A DNA stretch of 64,000 nt from an uncultured Alphaproteobacteria bacterium (GTDB lineage Bacteria; Pseudomonadota; Alphaproteobacteria; Rhodobacterales; Rhodobacteraceae), in the NCBI GenBank assembly GCA_902524845.1, contig CABZEW010000005.1:16135-80134 (forward strand), in the 5' to 3' direction. Below the pieces are notes generated by a model that saw only the letters and a list, made by a program, of their open reading frames with translations, was not told where the DNA came from and did not search any database. Both the position numbers and the translations under genes were made by a program. Each line of letters starts with the position of its first letter. Position 1 is the stretch's first letter. Shown here one piece after another: positions 47,264 to 56,639 of this stretch.

Positions 47264-48928
47264 TTGTTAAAAAAACTGTTTGTACAAAATATACTATTGC
47301 TTGAAAACCTGGAACTAGAATTTACCTCAGGGCTCAATGTATTAACTGGTGAAACTGGGGCAGGTAAATCCATTCTTTTAGATTGTTTAGGCTACCTTTT
47401 TGGAAAGAAAAACACTAGGATTGAGCTCGGTAGCAAGACCGACTCTGCTCTAATCATTGGGGAATTTCAAATACAAGGAAGTGATGTAATAGAGCAGTTT
47501 CTGTCTGAAAAAGGGTTTCCAAGAGACGATAATCTTATATTGAGACAGAACATAGGTCCAAATAAGAAACGAAGGGCTTTTCTCAATGATCTACCGTGTT
47601 CATTAGATACGGTGAGGGATTTAGGTGGCCTTATTGTAGATTTAAACGGTCAGTCCGAAGAACAAGGATTGATGAATACAAAAACACATAGGGGCCTACT
47701 TGATGTCTTTGGCAACTTGCAATGGCATGTAAAGAAGGTTGAAAAGTCTTGGACTGAAATTGCTAAGCTAAAAAAACTACTTGATACCGAATATAAAAAA
47801 AAAGACTCAGTAGAAAACATAGACTTTTTAGAAAAATCAATAAAGGAGATTGCTGAGCTGGAACTTGATCAGGTTGAACTTGACAGTATCGATGCACGTA
47901 GAGACGACCTTAAAAAAGCTATTCGACGAAATTTGGGTATAGCGGATACTTTTAAAAACCTAAATAGAGATTTAGTGGAAGAAAGTATCTTGAATGCAAT
48001 AAAGTCTTTAGAAAAATTGAAACAAAGAGGGGATATTGACGATAGTCTGCCAACTGATATTTTTTACTCTGCTTTGGAATATTTTTCACAAGCATGTGAG
48101 CTTTTGGAACGACTTAAAGAAAAAAGTGATAATAGTGAGCAGCAACTTATCGAAATAGAAGATTGTTATCATTCAATCAAGAGGATATGTAGGACACATA
48201 ATGTTCAACAGGATCAAATATCGAATTTACAGGCTCTTCTTGAAGGAGAATTGGACAGTATTAAAGGTGTTGACGAAAAAATAAAGGAAATTGAGAAAGA
48301 AATTTGTGTCTTAGAAAATCAATATAAGCAGGAGGTAGCGGTTTTATCGAATGAAAGACACAAATTTTCTTCTAAATTAGATCAAAAAGTCGAGAAGGAG
48401 CTAAAACCACTAAAATTGGAGTTAGCAAAGTTTAAAACAGATATATCAATGATAGACAATGCCAAGTTTGGCTGCGATCATATTTGCTTTACCACAGAAA
48501 TCAATCCAGGTGCAGGCTTTAAGCCACTTAACAAAATAGCCTCGGGTGGAGAGCTGTCAAGATTTCTTCTAGCGGTAAAGCTATGCTTTTTAAGCAAGAA
48601 TAATAAAAAAACACAAATCTTTGACGAAATCGACAGGGGCGTAGGTGGAGCAACGGCATCAGCGATTGGTAAAAGATTACTTCAGCTTTCTAAACATGAA
48701 CAGGTGTTAGTGGTTACTCATTCGCCCCAAGTTGCTGCTTACTCCGATAATCATCTAAAGGTTGAGAAAATTAATTTAGGAAATTCCACAAAGACAAAAG
48801 TAGATACCCTCAATCAAGAAAGAATTGTTAGGGAAATTGCGAGGATGCTTTCAGGGGAACTAATAACCTCTGAAGCTCTAGCAGCTGCTGAAACTCTTAG
48901 AAGATCTAGCAGAATGGAGGCTAGTTAA
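47264..48928 (+). CDS. recN: DNA repair protein RecN
   Basis: RecN is an SMC-like ATPase that helps repair double-strand breaks. The 554 residues start at TTG 47264, since no early ATG exists. Walker A is TGETGAGKSILLDCLG (about 27-42). Long coiled coils run from about 150 to 380. The signature ASGGELSRFLLAVK and Walker B TQIFDEIDRGVGG follow, then VVTHSPQVAAYSD. It closes the dcw run, and its last eight bases overlap the convergent flavoprotein gene. ligA, which often follows recN in alphaproteobacteria, is not here. Confidence 0.96.
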   Translation: MLKKLFVQNILLLENLELEFTSGLNVLTGETGAGKSILLDCLGYLFGKKNTRIELGSKTDSALIIGEFQIQGSDVIEQFLSEKGFPRDDNLILRQNIGPNKKRRAFLNDLPCSLDTVRDLGGLIVDLNGQSEEQGLMNTKTHRGLLDVFGNLQWHVKKVEKSWTEIAKLKKLLDTEYKKKDSVENIDFLEKSIKEIAELELDQVELDSIDARRDDLKKAIRRNLGIADTFKNLNRDLVEESILNAIKSLEKLKQRGDIDDSLPTDIFYSALEYFSQACELLERLKEKSDNSEQQLIEIEDCYHSIKRICRTHNVQQDQISNLQALLEGELDSIKGVDEKIKEIEKEICVLENQYKQEVAVLSNERHKFSSKLDQKVEKELKPLKLELAKFKTDISMIDNAKFGCDHICFTTEINPGAGFKPLNKIASGGELSRFLLAVKLCFLSKNNKKTQIFDEIDRGVGGATASAIGKRLLQLSKHEQVLVVTHSPQVAAYSDNHLKVEKINLGNSTKTKVDTLNQERIVREIARMLSGELITSEALAAAETLRRSSRMEAS

Positions 48929-50294
48929 TTTTAACTACCTTACCGGGGTTTAATATGCCATTTGGATCAAGTGTTCTTTTAATCGAGGACATTACTTGAT
49001 ATGCCTCTCCGTGCTCTTTTTCCATGAATTCAATTTTACCTATTCCCACCCCATGCTCTCCAGTGCATGTACCTTCCAATTCTAAAGCACGTTTTACTAT
49101 TCGCCTGGTCAAGTTCTTTGCTAACTTTATATCGTCGTTATCATTTGGCCTAACCATAATTCCAGAATGGAAGTTTCCATCACCCACATGTCCCATGATA
49201 CTAGGAGCCATTCCCTCTGACTTCATTTCCATAGCTGTTTGATCTATCATTTCCGCTAGGTTAGATATTGGAACACAAATATCAGTCACTAAAAAAGTGT
49301 GGTTTGGGTTTTTGGCTTTAATAGCGTAATAATAGTTATGTCTAGCCTTCCAAAGTTTATTTCTATCCTCTGTTGCGGTGCTCCAATGAAAATCACTGCC
49401 GCCATTGCCAGCTGCTATTTCCTGTACTGTTTCAGATTGTTCTTTAACTGAGCTAGCACTTCCGTGAAACTCAAAAAATAAATGTTCTTTTATTGGCAAA
49501 TCAAGCTTTGAGTAATCGTTTACAGCTTCAATAGAAGTTGAGTCCATTAGTTCTGATCTGGCAATTGGTATACCAAGTTGAATTGTTTCAATTATTGTTC
49601 TAACCGCACTGGCGGTATCTGGAAATGAGCAAATGGCAGATGCTATCTCCTCTGGTATGCCCTGCAGACGCAATGTTATCTCTGTTATTATTCCTAATGT
49701 GCCTTCAGATCCAACTATCAATTTTGTAAGATCGTATCCAGCTGAAGACTTTCTCGCTCTGGAGCCTGTTTTGATTATCCGTCCATCTGACATTACAACC
49801 TTAAGACCAATCACATTTTCTTTCATTGTCCCATATCTTACCGCAGTTGTGCCTGAAGCACGTGTAGCTGCCATGCCCCCTATAGAAGCGTTTGCTCCTG
49901 GGTCTACAGGAAAAAATAAACCAAAATCTTTTAAGTGCAGATTAAGCTCTTCCCTGGTTATGCCGGGTTGTACCGTAACGTCCATATCATCCGAACTGAT
50001 GTTCAATATACTGTTCATATTTTCAAAGGATAAAGTCAAACCACCATTTACAGGGATTGAATTTCCTTCAAGACTAGTTCCTGTTCCCCATGCTATTACG
50101 GGACATTTATTGTTGTTACATATCTGCAGGATTTCAGACACTTCTTTTTCATCCTTAGGGTAGGCAACAGCGTCAGGAAGCATCTCTTCGTAATATGTTT
50201 CATTTTGCCCGTATTGTTTCCTCCCAGCCACTGAAACACTAAGGCGATCTTCCATTAAAGTTTTTAATTGACTTATAGCATTTTTAATTGACAT
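48921..50294 (-). CDS. dld: FAD-linked oxidase, D-lactate dehydrogenase type
   Basis: This is a 457-residue flavoprotein of the D-lactate dehydrogenase (cytochrome)/GlcD group, which oxidises D-2-hydroxyacids. The N-terminal FAD domain has PVIAWGTGTSLEGNSIPVNG (about 60-80) and VDPGANASIGGMAATRASGTTAVRYGT near 133 (quoted in part). LIVGSEGTLGIITEITLRL follows. The C-terminal cap has GHVGDGNFHSG with metal-binding histidines, and GEHGVGIGKIEFM then LDPNGILNPGK at the end. The exact acid cannot be read from sequence. It is divergent from the thioesterase across 72 AT-rich bases. Confidence 0.9.
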   Translation of the reverse strand: MSIKNAISQLKTLMEDRLSVSVAGRKQYGQNETYYEEMLPDAVAYPKDEKEVSEILQICNNNKCPVIAWGTGTSLEGNSIPVNGGLTLSFENMNSILNISSDDMDVTVQPGITREELNLHLKDFGLFFPVDPGANASIGGMAATRASGTTAVRYGTMKENVIGLKVVMSDGRIIKTGSRARKSSAGYDLTKLIVGSEGTLGIITEITLRLQGIPEEIASAICSFPDTASAVRTIIETIQLGIPIARSELMDSTSIEAVNDYSKLDLPIKEHLFFEFHGSASSVKEQSETVQEIAAGNGGSDFHWSTATEDRNKLWKARHNYYYAIKAKNPNHTFLVTDICVPISNLAEMIDQTAMEMKSEGMAPSIMGHVGDGNFHSGIMVRPNDNDDIKLAKNLTRRIVKRALELEGTCTGEHGVGIGKIEFMEKEHGEAYQVMSSIKRTLDPNGILNPGKVVKIN

Positions 50295-50366
50295 GTTTGA
50301 ACTCTTAAATACAACTAATTCTAACAGTTAAAAAGATAAATTAAAATATAAATAACGACTAATTAA

Positions 50367-50858
50367 ATGACTAAAGAGACTTTGAGTTCTCCATATAGGA
50401 CCAAAAATCAAACGGTACTTAGTGAATGGATAGACTATAACGGACATATGAATGTGGCGTACTATACCCTAGCTTTCGATAAGGCTTTAGATTTTTTTTT
50501 TGAAGATGTTCTTAATATTGGACCCTCATTTGTTGAAAAAAATAACGAGGGACCCTTTGCGCTGAAGGCTAGTTATAACTATTTCAGCGAGCTATTAGAG
50601 GGCGAAAATTTTTTTGTAGATATTAGTATTTTTGACTTCGATCTTAAACGTGTCCATGTGTTTGGCGAGATGAGAAAGAATAAATCCTTAGAGCTATCGG
50701 CTGTTTTTGAAACAGTTTTGATGAATATGGACTTGAGCGCAAGAAAAGTTAAACCATATCCGGAAAGAGTATTAGAACTTTTCAAGCTTTTTAAGCTATC
50801 GCTTTCATTGGACAAAATTCCGATGGAAATAGGAAACAAAATTACTTTAAAAAAATAA
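50367..50858 (+). CDS. Hotdog-fold acyl-CoA thioesterase
   Basis: This is a 163-residue single-domain 4HBT-like thioesterase. The stretch VLSEWIDYNGHMNVAYYTLAF (about 18-38) is the family's N-terminal helix and active-site region. FDFDLKRVHVFGEMRK and the AVFETVLMNMDLSARKV strand complete the fold. The HMNVAYY variant resembles betainyl-CoA thioesterases of carnitine catabolism in alphaproteobacteria, but no other carnitine genes are present, so the substrate is open. It is convergent with the Xaa-Pro peptidase, one base apart. Confidence 0.82.
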   Translation: MTKETLSSPYRTKNQTVLSEWIDYNGHMNVAYYTLAFDKALDFFFEDVLNIGPSFVEKNNEGPFALKASYNYFSELLEGENFFVDISIFDFDLKRVHVFGEMRKNKSLELSAVFETVLMNMDLSARKVKPYPERVLELFKLFKLSLSLDKIPMEIGNKITLKK

Positions 50859-50859
50859 A

Positions 50860-52653
50860 TTATATTTTTTTACATGCATTGCTTAGCCATATTTTCTCTT
50901 TGGAAGCTAAGTGAGGGCCTAATTTTTTATAGACATTTTGGTGATAGAAATTTAACCATCGCAACTCATCTTTACTAAGTAATTTTTTTTCAATAAGATT
51001 TTTTTCAAATGGCACTAGTGTTAAAGTCTCAAATTTTAGAAATTCTCTTTGTTGCCATGGTTTCCTTTTATTTTTCTTAACATATACGAGGTTTTCTAGT
51101 CTTATTCCTAATTTCCCTTCTAAATAAATTCCAGGTTCTATACTCAAAATCATACCTGGCTTTAATGGGATTTCATTCAGCCTTGTAATGCCCTGAGGCC
51201 CTTGATGGACATTTGAAAAAACTCCCACCCCATGACCGGTTCCATGCTGATAATCTAAATTATATTCCCACAAAAAATATCTAGCTAAAGGATCCAATTC
51301 CCGTCCTGTTAATCCCTCAGGCCAGCTGAGTTTACTTAAGAATATAAGACCCTGTAACACTTTTGTATAAAAAAACTTATGTTCGGTTAAAGCCCTTCCC
51401 TTGATTAAAGTTCTGGTTAAATCCGTTGTCCCTTCAAGATATTGCCCACCACTGTCAACCAAAGTTAGGTCTGAACTAGCTATTTTCTTGTTACTTTTAA
51501 GTGACACTCTGTAGTGAGTAATAGCTCCGTTAGACCCGGTTGCGCTAATAGTATCAAAAGAGTTATAATAAAATGTAGGTTCGAGTTTCCTAATTTTCTC
51601 AAGCTTTGTTACGAGGGAAACTTCATCAAGTTGAGTAATTCTTGTACTTTTGAACCACTTAACAAATCTTAATAAGGCGATTCCATCTTTTTCGTGGCTT
51701 CTTATGGCTCCCTTTAATTCAGTGGGGTTTTTTATAGCATTTAATAATGAAATTGGGTTAATAACTTGCTCCGACTTTATCCCCGGGAGGGAGAATATAT
51801 TTTTAAGAATAAAAGGAGTAGTTGTTGGGTCGAATAAAACTTTCGTTAATTTTCTAATATCAGAAAAAAAATCATTAAAATATTTTAAGGCTACATTGTC
51901 TCTAAGGTCTATGGGATTATCAATATAGGTCTCTTTCGTAGAATAAATGCATACATTGTCATGATGAACTATGGCATATCCATTCATTAAGGGAGAGTTC
52001 GGAACATCATGGCCTCGTATATTTGTAAGCCAACAAATTGAGTCAGGGCATGTTAATATTAAACCCTCTCCTTGATTTAGCTTGAGTTTCTCCCGTACTT
52101 GCTTTATCTTCTTTTCTGCACTATTCCCAGAAAGTTTTGATGGCCTCAAAAAAGGCTTCGCGAGATTTTCTAATGGCTTCTCTGACCACACTTGGTCAAT
52201 CAAGTTATCAACTTCTTTAAATTCAATAAATTTTTTTAAAGCCAGTCCTTGAGTTTCTACTTCCTTTATGGAGTGCAACCAGGGGTCGAAACCTAGTGTT
52301 ATATTTTTTCTTATATTTTCTTTTAACCAAGAAAATGGAGAATTTTTGATAATATCTTCGATTTTAAAATAAGCATGATTAACTTCTTTTTGTATCTGAA
52401 TACTATATCTTCCATCTGTGAATATCACAGCTGACCTTTCGAATATTATTGCAAATCCTGCAGACCCAGTAAATCCTGTGATCCATTCTAATCTATTATA
52501 ATAAGGTGCGGTGATTTCGTTGAAATACATATCGTTATGAGGAACCAAAAATGCGTCTATTTTGAATTCTCTCATTTTTTTTCTGAGAAGAATAAGTTTC
52601 TCTTTCATTAATAACTTCTGTTGAATATCTTTATGCTTTTCATGAGTTAACAC
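50860..52653 (-). CDS. pepP: Xaa-Pro aminopeptidase, M24B family
   Basis: This dinuclear metallopeptidase cleaves N-terminal residues before proline. The 597 residues are arranged as two creatinase-type N-terminal domains (VPHNDMYFNEITAPYYNRL, WITGFTGSAG), the pita-bread M24 domain, and a C-terminal extension typical of the long eukaryote-like group. Metal ligands are visible in TLVDSGGQYLEGTTDLTRT (two aspartates), GTGHGVGVFSNVHQGPQG (histidine), SIEPGIYLEGKLGIRLENLV (two glutamates, quoted in part). The start is GTG directly after the cobT stop, with ATG 52608 as an alternative. It is probably last in the J-protein-cobS-cobT operon. Confidence 0.92.
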   Translation of the reverse strand: MLTHEKHKDIQQKLLMKEKLILLRKKMREFKIDAFLVPHNDMYFNEITAPYYNRLEWITGFTGSAGFAIIFERSAVIFTDGRYSIQIQKEVNHAYFKIEDIIKNSPFSWLKENIRKNITLGFDPWLHSIKEVETQGLALKKFIEFKEVDNLIDQVWSEKPLENLAKPFLRPSKLSGNSAEKKIKQVREKLKLNQGEGLILTCPDSICWLTNIRGHDVPNSPLMNGYAIVHHDNVCIYSTKETYIDNPIDLRDNVALKYFNDFFSDIRKLTKVLFDPTTTPFILKNIFSLPGIKSEQVINPISLLNAIKNPTELKGAIRSHEKDGIALLRFVKWFKSTRITQLDEVSLVTKLEKIRKLEPTFYYNSFDTISATGSNGAITHYRVSLKSNKKIASSDLTLVDSGGQYLEGTTDLTRTLIKGRALTEHKFFYTKVLQGLIFLSKLSWPEGLTGRELDPLARYFLWEYNLDYQHGTGHGVGVFSNVHQGPQGITRLNEIPLKPGMILSIEPGIYLEGKLGIRLENLVYVKKNKRKPWQQREFLKFETLTLVPFEKNLIEKKLLSKDELRWLNFYHQNVYKKLGPHLASKEKIWLSNACKKI

Positions 52654-54489
52654 TCAAGATTTTCCTAATGTTTTTTTTTGTTCTTCAAACAGGTCAGCTA
52701 ATTGTTCTGTCATGGCACCAGCAAGTTGCTCTGCATCAGTAATTGTAACAGCTCTTTTGTAGTACCTTGTAACATCGTGGCCGATGCCAATTGCAAGCAG
52801 CTGCACTCGATTGGTCATTTCTATTTTGTTAATAACGTATCTAAGGTGTTTCTCCAAATAGTTTGCAGGATTAACAGACAGTGTGGAGTCGTCGACAGGT
52901 GCTCCATCAGATATAACTAGCAATATCTTTCGATTTTCTTCTCTCTTTATAATTCTGTTATGCGCCCATTCTAATGCCTCTCCATCGATGTTCTCTTTTA
53001 ATAAACCCTCCTTCATCATCAGGCCGAGATTTAATTTAGCTCTCCTCCAAGGCTCATCAGCATTCTTATAAATGATATGTCTAAGGTCATTAAGCCTACC
53101 TGGACTCTTTGGACGCCCCTGCGCTAACCATTTTTCTCTTGAATGCCCTCCCTTCCATGCTTTGGTTGTGAACCCTAGAATTTCGCACTTGACATTACAC
53201 CTCTCCAGGGTTTTAGCTAATATTTCTGTGGATATTGCAGCAATAGAAATTGGTCTGCCCCGCATTGAACCTGAATTATCAATCAATAAGGAAACTATAG
53301 TATCCTTAAAGTTGGTGCTGCTCTCTTGTTTAAAGCTTAAAGGCGTAGTTGGGTTCAATACTATTCGTGAGAGTTTAGCGGCGTCTAGTAATCCCTCTTC
53401 GAGATCAAACTTCCAAGTTCTGTTTTGTTTAGCCTGAAGCCTTCTCTGAAGCTTGTTAGCCAAACGAGACACAGCACCCTTAAGACTAGCTAATTGCTGA
53501 TCTAAGTACTCTCTCAATTTTTCCAATTCAGTGATGTCTGCAAGTTTATTCGCATTGATTTCTTGATCGTTGGTGACGTCATATACCTGATAATATGTTT
53601 CTTTGCTTTGGCTACCTTGGATATTTTGGATATTTTGGTTTTCACTTTGGTCTTCACCTTCAATAGCATCCTCTATCTGACTATCCTCTATATCAGCGTC
53701 AGCACTTATACTTTCTTGTGATTCCCCATCATCCGCTTCACTATTTTCTGAATTATCGTTTTCTTCATTCTCTCCTCCCTGTCCTTCTTCGTCCTCTCCC
53801 AACTCTTCTGGACTATCATCGTCTATTTCATTTTCTATATCATCCAATTCACCAAGTTGTTCCCCATATCCAAGTCTTTCAATTAATTTTCTACTAAGAA
53901 CAGCAAACTTCTCTTGATCTAAAATATCCTCAGTATTATTGAACTCTGGGCGATCTGTTAATTTTAAAAATACATCTTTATTATCCAAAAGTTGAGATGC
54001 TTCAGCGGGCAAATTCATTTCAGATAATTGACGTTTTATAAAATATCTTGCAAGTTGTGCAATGCTGTTTTCTTCTGTGCTTACTGAGGTCTCACTATAG
54101 AAGGCCGAAGCTTCTACTTTTGTTTTTTGCCAAATGTTTCTCTTTGAACCAGGGTAGTATTTCTCTCCCAGTAGCTCACACCTTGCTATTTCCAGTTCTT
54201 GATAAATTTCTTTTGCTTGTTCTCCAGATGGATCATATTTTAAAAACGTTTCCTCATCTTTAAATCTTGATTGCAAAGCAAGAGAGTCTGCTATCCCTCT
54301 AACTTTCAATAATTCTGACTCAGTTGGGTCTTTACTTATCTGAGGAAGTTTTATTACATCACCATAATCACCGCTCGGGTCTGCAGAGAATTTTATCTTA
54401 ATGGTTTCATTTCCAGATAAAGCCCTCGTTGTCTCTGATATCGATTTCTTTATTCCACCAGTGGCCCCAGATTTATTCTCTTTGTTCAT
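52654..54489 (-). CDS. cobT: Cobaltochelatase-type CobT protein
   Basis: This is a 611-residue protein of the CobT family, a partner of the CobS AAA+ ring in aerobic cobalt insertion. Residues 1-210 form the CobT N-terminal domain. About 212-285 is a strongly acidic low-complexity linker. The C-terminal von Willebrand A domain has the metal-site motif DNSGS at 404-408, then a conserved threonine region and [17 protein letters not shown] near 540. The stop is two bases from the cobS gene upstream. No cobN is in this window, so whether it serves B12 synthesis or another chelation or remodelling role cannot be decided here. Confidence 0.94.
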   Translation of the reverse strand: MNKENKSGATGGIKKSISETTRALSGNETIKIKFSADPSGDYGDVIKLPQISKDPTESELLKVRGIADSLALQSRFKDEETFLKYDPSGEQAKEIYQELEIARCELLGEKYYPGSKRNIWQKTKVEASAFYSETSVSTEENSIAQLARYFIKRQLSEMNLPAEASQLLDNKDVFLKLTDRPEFNNTEDILDQEKFAVLSRKLIERLGYGEQLGELDDIENEIDDDSPEELGEDEEGQGGENEENDNSENSEADDGESQESISADADIEDSQIEDAIEGEDQSENQNIQNIQGSQSKETYYQVYDVTNDQEINANKLADITELEKLREYLDQQLASLKGAVSRLANKLQRRLQAKQNRTWKFDLEEGLLDAAKLSRIVLNPTTPLSFKQESSTNFKDTIVSLLIDNSGSMRGRPISIAAISTEILAKTLERCNVKCEILGFTTKAWKGGHSREKWLAQGRPKSPGRLNDLRHIIYKNADEPWRRAKLNLGLMMKEGLLKENIDGEALEWAHNRIIKREENRKILLVISDGAPVDDSTLSVNPANYLEKHLRYVINKIEMTNRVQLLAIGIGHDVTRYYKRAVTITDAEQLAGAMTEQLADLFEEQKKTLGKS

Positions 54490-54490
54490 C

Positions 54491-55465
54491 TTATTCGGAG
54501 GCAGCCTTTAACAATATGCTCTCTGGTAATTCTATATCGAAACAACGCTGGAAAAATTCAGACACAGTTGATCGTTCTAGCTCATCACATTTATTTAAAA
54601 AACTCATTCTAAACGCAAAAGCTATATCGTTAAAAATCAGAGTGTTTTGAGCCCAAGCTATAACTGTTCTTGGAGACATAACCGTGGATATATCTCCACC
54701 TATGAATGCTTTACGTGTCAGCTCTGCAACTAGTACCATCTTTTTAATATCTTTTCGTCCATCATCAGTTCCATATTCGGGACAATTAGCAACAATGATC
54801 TCTTCTTCTGCCTCATTCTTAAGGTAATTAAGTGTAACTACTAAAGACCAGCGATCCATCTGCCCTTGATTTATCTGTTGAGTTCCATGGTAGAGACCTG
54901 TTGTATCGCCTAGGCCAACAGTGTTTGCTGTTGCAAATAACCGGAAGTTAGGATGCGGTTTAATTACTTCATTTTGATCCAAGAGAGTTAATTTGCCCTC
55001 GGTTTCTAATACTCTTTGTATAACAAACATGACGTCTGGTCTCCCAGCATCATATTCGTCAAAAACTAAAGCAGAAGGGTTTCTCAAAGCCCATGGAAGA
55101 ATGCCCTCTTGAAATTCGGTTATCTGCTTGCCCTCCCTTAGCTTTATCGCATCTTTACCTATAAGATCAATACGACTGATGTGACTGTCGAGATTAACCC
55201 GAACACAAGGCCAATTTAATCTAGCGGCCACTTGTTCGATATGTGTCGATTTTCCCGTCCCATGATATCCCTGTACCATGACCCTTCTGTTTTTTGAAAA
55301 ACCCGCCAATATCGACAAAGTAGTATCATTATCAAATACATAAGATTCTTCTACTTCCGGTACTCTGTCTGTAGGAGATTTAAAACCATAAACTTCCATT
55401 TTGGTATCTATTCCAAATACTTTAGCAACATCAACTTTTTCGATTGGAATATTTTCTTCTTTCAT
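54491..55465 (-). CDS. cobS: Cobaltochelatase-type AAA+ ATPase CobS
   Basis: This is a 324-residue MoxR/CobS-type AAA+ ATPase. After an N-terminal domain of about 55 residues, Walker A is [15 protein letters not shown] (near 64-78). [15 protein letters not shown] and the insertion EGILPWAL follow. Walker B is [16 protein letters not shown], and sensor 1 is LFATANTVG. The C-terminal part has [12 protein letters not shown]. It would form hexamers that drive CobT and a chelatase. Adjacent to cobT and downstream of the J-domain gene, as in many alphaproteobacteria. Confidence 0.94.
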   Translation of the reverse strand: MKEENIPIEKVDVAKVFGIDTKMEVYGFKSPTDRVPEVEESYVFDNDTTLSILAGFSKNRRVMVQGYHGTGKSTHIEQVAARLNWPCVRVNLDSHISRIDLIGKDAIKLREGKQITEFQEGILPWALRNPSALVFDEYDAGRPDVMFVIQRVLETEGKLTLLDQNEVIKPHPNFRLFATANTVGLGDTTGLYHGTQQINQGQMDRWSLVVTLNYLKNEAEEEIIVANCPEYGTDDGRKDIKKMVLVAELTRKAFIGGDISTVMSPRTVIAWAQNTLIFNDIAFAFRMSFLNKCDELERSTVSEFFQRCFDIELPESILLKAASE

Positions 55466-55507
55466 TACAGATCCTCATCTCATAGCTTTTTCAGTTTAAG
55501 TGCTTAA

Positions 55508-56152
55508 TCAGTCTTCAAAGCGGTTGCTATTTCTTATTTGATCCCATGCCCAAACAACCTCTGTCATCCTCTCTTCATCATCTCTTTTCCCATCATTTGT
55601 ATCAGGATGCAAATCTTTAATTAGGACTTTATATAATTTCCTAATCTCGCTTTTAGTCATTTCCTCTGTTGCGCCAAGTATTGATAGTGCCTTTTGCTCC
55701 GAGTGATTAAGCCTTTTCTTCGCACTTATCGAATTGGTGTCTTTTTTTGCTAAATCATCGATAAAACCATACGGATCTTCTATTCCAAATCTGAGCTTAG
55801 AATTGCCATCGGAGTGCGTTCTATTTACAGACGATTTGGATCCAAACGGCTTGGTCTTTCGCCCCCAGGTCTTTGACAGATTGAGCTCAGTTTCAAACTC
55901 CTCTTCTGAGTGATTCTTAAAGTAATTCCACCGAGTATTATACTCTTTAACGTGCTTAAGGCAGAACCAGTGGAAATTATCTAAATCTTTTGGAGATTTT
56001 GGCGCTCTATACTTTGCTTCTTCGGAGCAACCTTCGACTTCACAAGTTCTTAAAGAAGATTCAAACCCCCCGGAGGCAGAGCTCCTTTTTGACCGCCTTT
56101 TTTTATCAGCAGATACTGATATATCATAATCAAGGAAAGATTTGTTTTGCAT
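55508..56152 (-). CDS. J-domain protein with N-terminal zinc-binding region
   Basis: This is a 214-residue protein with the J domain at its C-terminus. ALSILGATEEMTKSEIRKLY is helix I-II and the HPD motif is at 182-184, so it should stimulate an Hsp70 (DnaK). Cys37, Cys42, Cys64 and His67 (CEVEGC and WFCLKH) form a probable zinc site. This architecture recurs in alphaproteobacteria beside cobS and bolA. It is not classical DnaJ, since it lacks the G/F region and CxxCxGxG repeats. A client-specific role, possibly for the CobS/CobT pair, is inference from position only. Confidence 0.88.
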   Translation of the reverse strand: MQNKSFLDYDISVSADKKRRSKRSSASGGFESSLRTCEVEGCSEEAKYRAPKSPKDLDNFHWFCLKHVKEYNTRWNYFKNHSEEEFETELNLSKTWGRKTKPFGSKSSVNRTHSDGNSKLRFGIEDPYGFIDDLAKKDTNSISAKKRLNHSEQKALSILGATEEMTKSEIRKLYKVLIKDLHPDTNDGKRDDEERMTEVVWAWDQIRNSNRFED

Positions 56153-56241
56153 CTCGATTTTCTGTTACAAATATGGAATTATATACAATAGTGCCATTAT
56201 AAATATAGCCAAGAAAAAATTAAGCCTTTTGGATAAAATAT

Positions 56242-56496
56242 ATGAATTATGTCGATAAAATAGAGAAAACGCTGCGAGAATGCTTTCAACCTGACTTGTT
56301 GGAAGTTTTTGACGAAAGCGAGTTGCATCGCGGCCATGCTGGATTTAAGGAAGGAACGCAGACACACTTTAGGGTATTGATTAGAGCAAAAATTTTTGAA
56401 AAAATGTCTAGAGTATCCAGAGAGAGAGCTATACATAAGGCTTTAGGTCCTGGCACAATGCAAAACATTCATGCACTATCAATAAAATTCGAATGA
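56242..56496 (+). CDS. bolA: BolA-family protein
   Basis: This is an 84-residue BolA-like protein. ESELHRGHAGFKEGTQTHFR (about 28-47) and SRVSRERAIHKALGP are the conserved parts, and IHALSIKF is the C-terminal strand. BolA proteins bind monothiol glutaredoxins through a shared [2Fe-2S] cluster and affect iron and cell-shape regulation. No glutaredoxin gene is adjacent, although grxD often follows bolA in alphaproteobacteria. It diverges from the J-protein gene across about 90 AT-rich bases. Confidence 0.92.
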   Translation: MNYVDKIEKTLRECFQPDLLEVFDESELHRGHAGFKEGTQTHFRVLIRAKIFEKMSRVSRERAIHKALGPGTMQNIHALSIKFE

Positions 56497-56588
56497 CACG
56501 AGTAGCTAATTTTGGTGGCAACTTATTACAAATAAGCACTAATACGCTTTTTTTTTTCAAAAAATTAATATTTTAAGGTGAGGTTCAA

Positions 56589-56639
56589 ATGGAAGCCGTT
56601 GAATTCAAGATTGATATACTTAATGATAAGATCTTATGA
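56589..56639 (+). other. 16-codon frame with good ribosome site
   Basis: In the gap after bolA an ATG follows AGGTGAGG and opens a 16-codon frame (MEAVEFKIDILNDKIL) whose stop abuts the end of the convergent gatB. It could be a tiny peptide, a remnant of a lost gene start, or chance. A run of ten T at 56551-56560 lies upstream and may end bolA transcription, although I see no clear stem before it. Confidence 0.2.

Noticed and set aside
48921-48960. Missing ligA after recN as a deletion
   Set aside because: recN is full length and meets a complete convergent gene. Loss of ligA linkage varies among alphaproteobacteria, so this is ordinary rearrangement.
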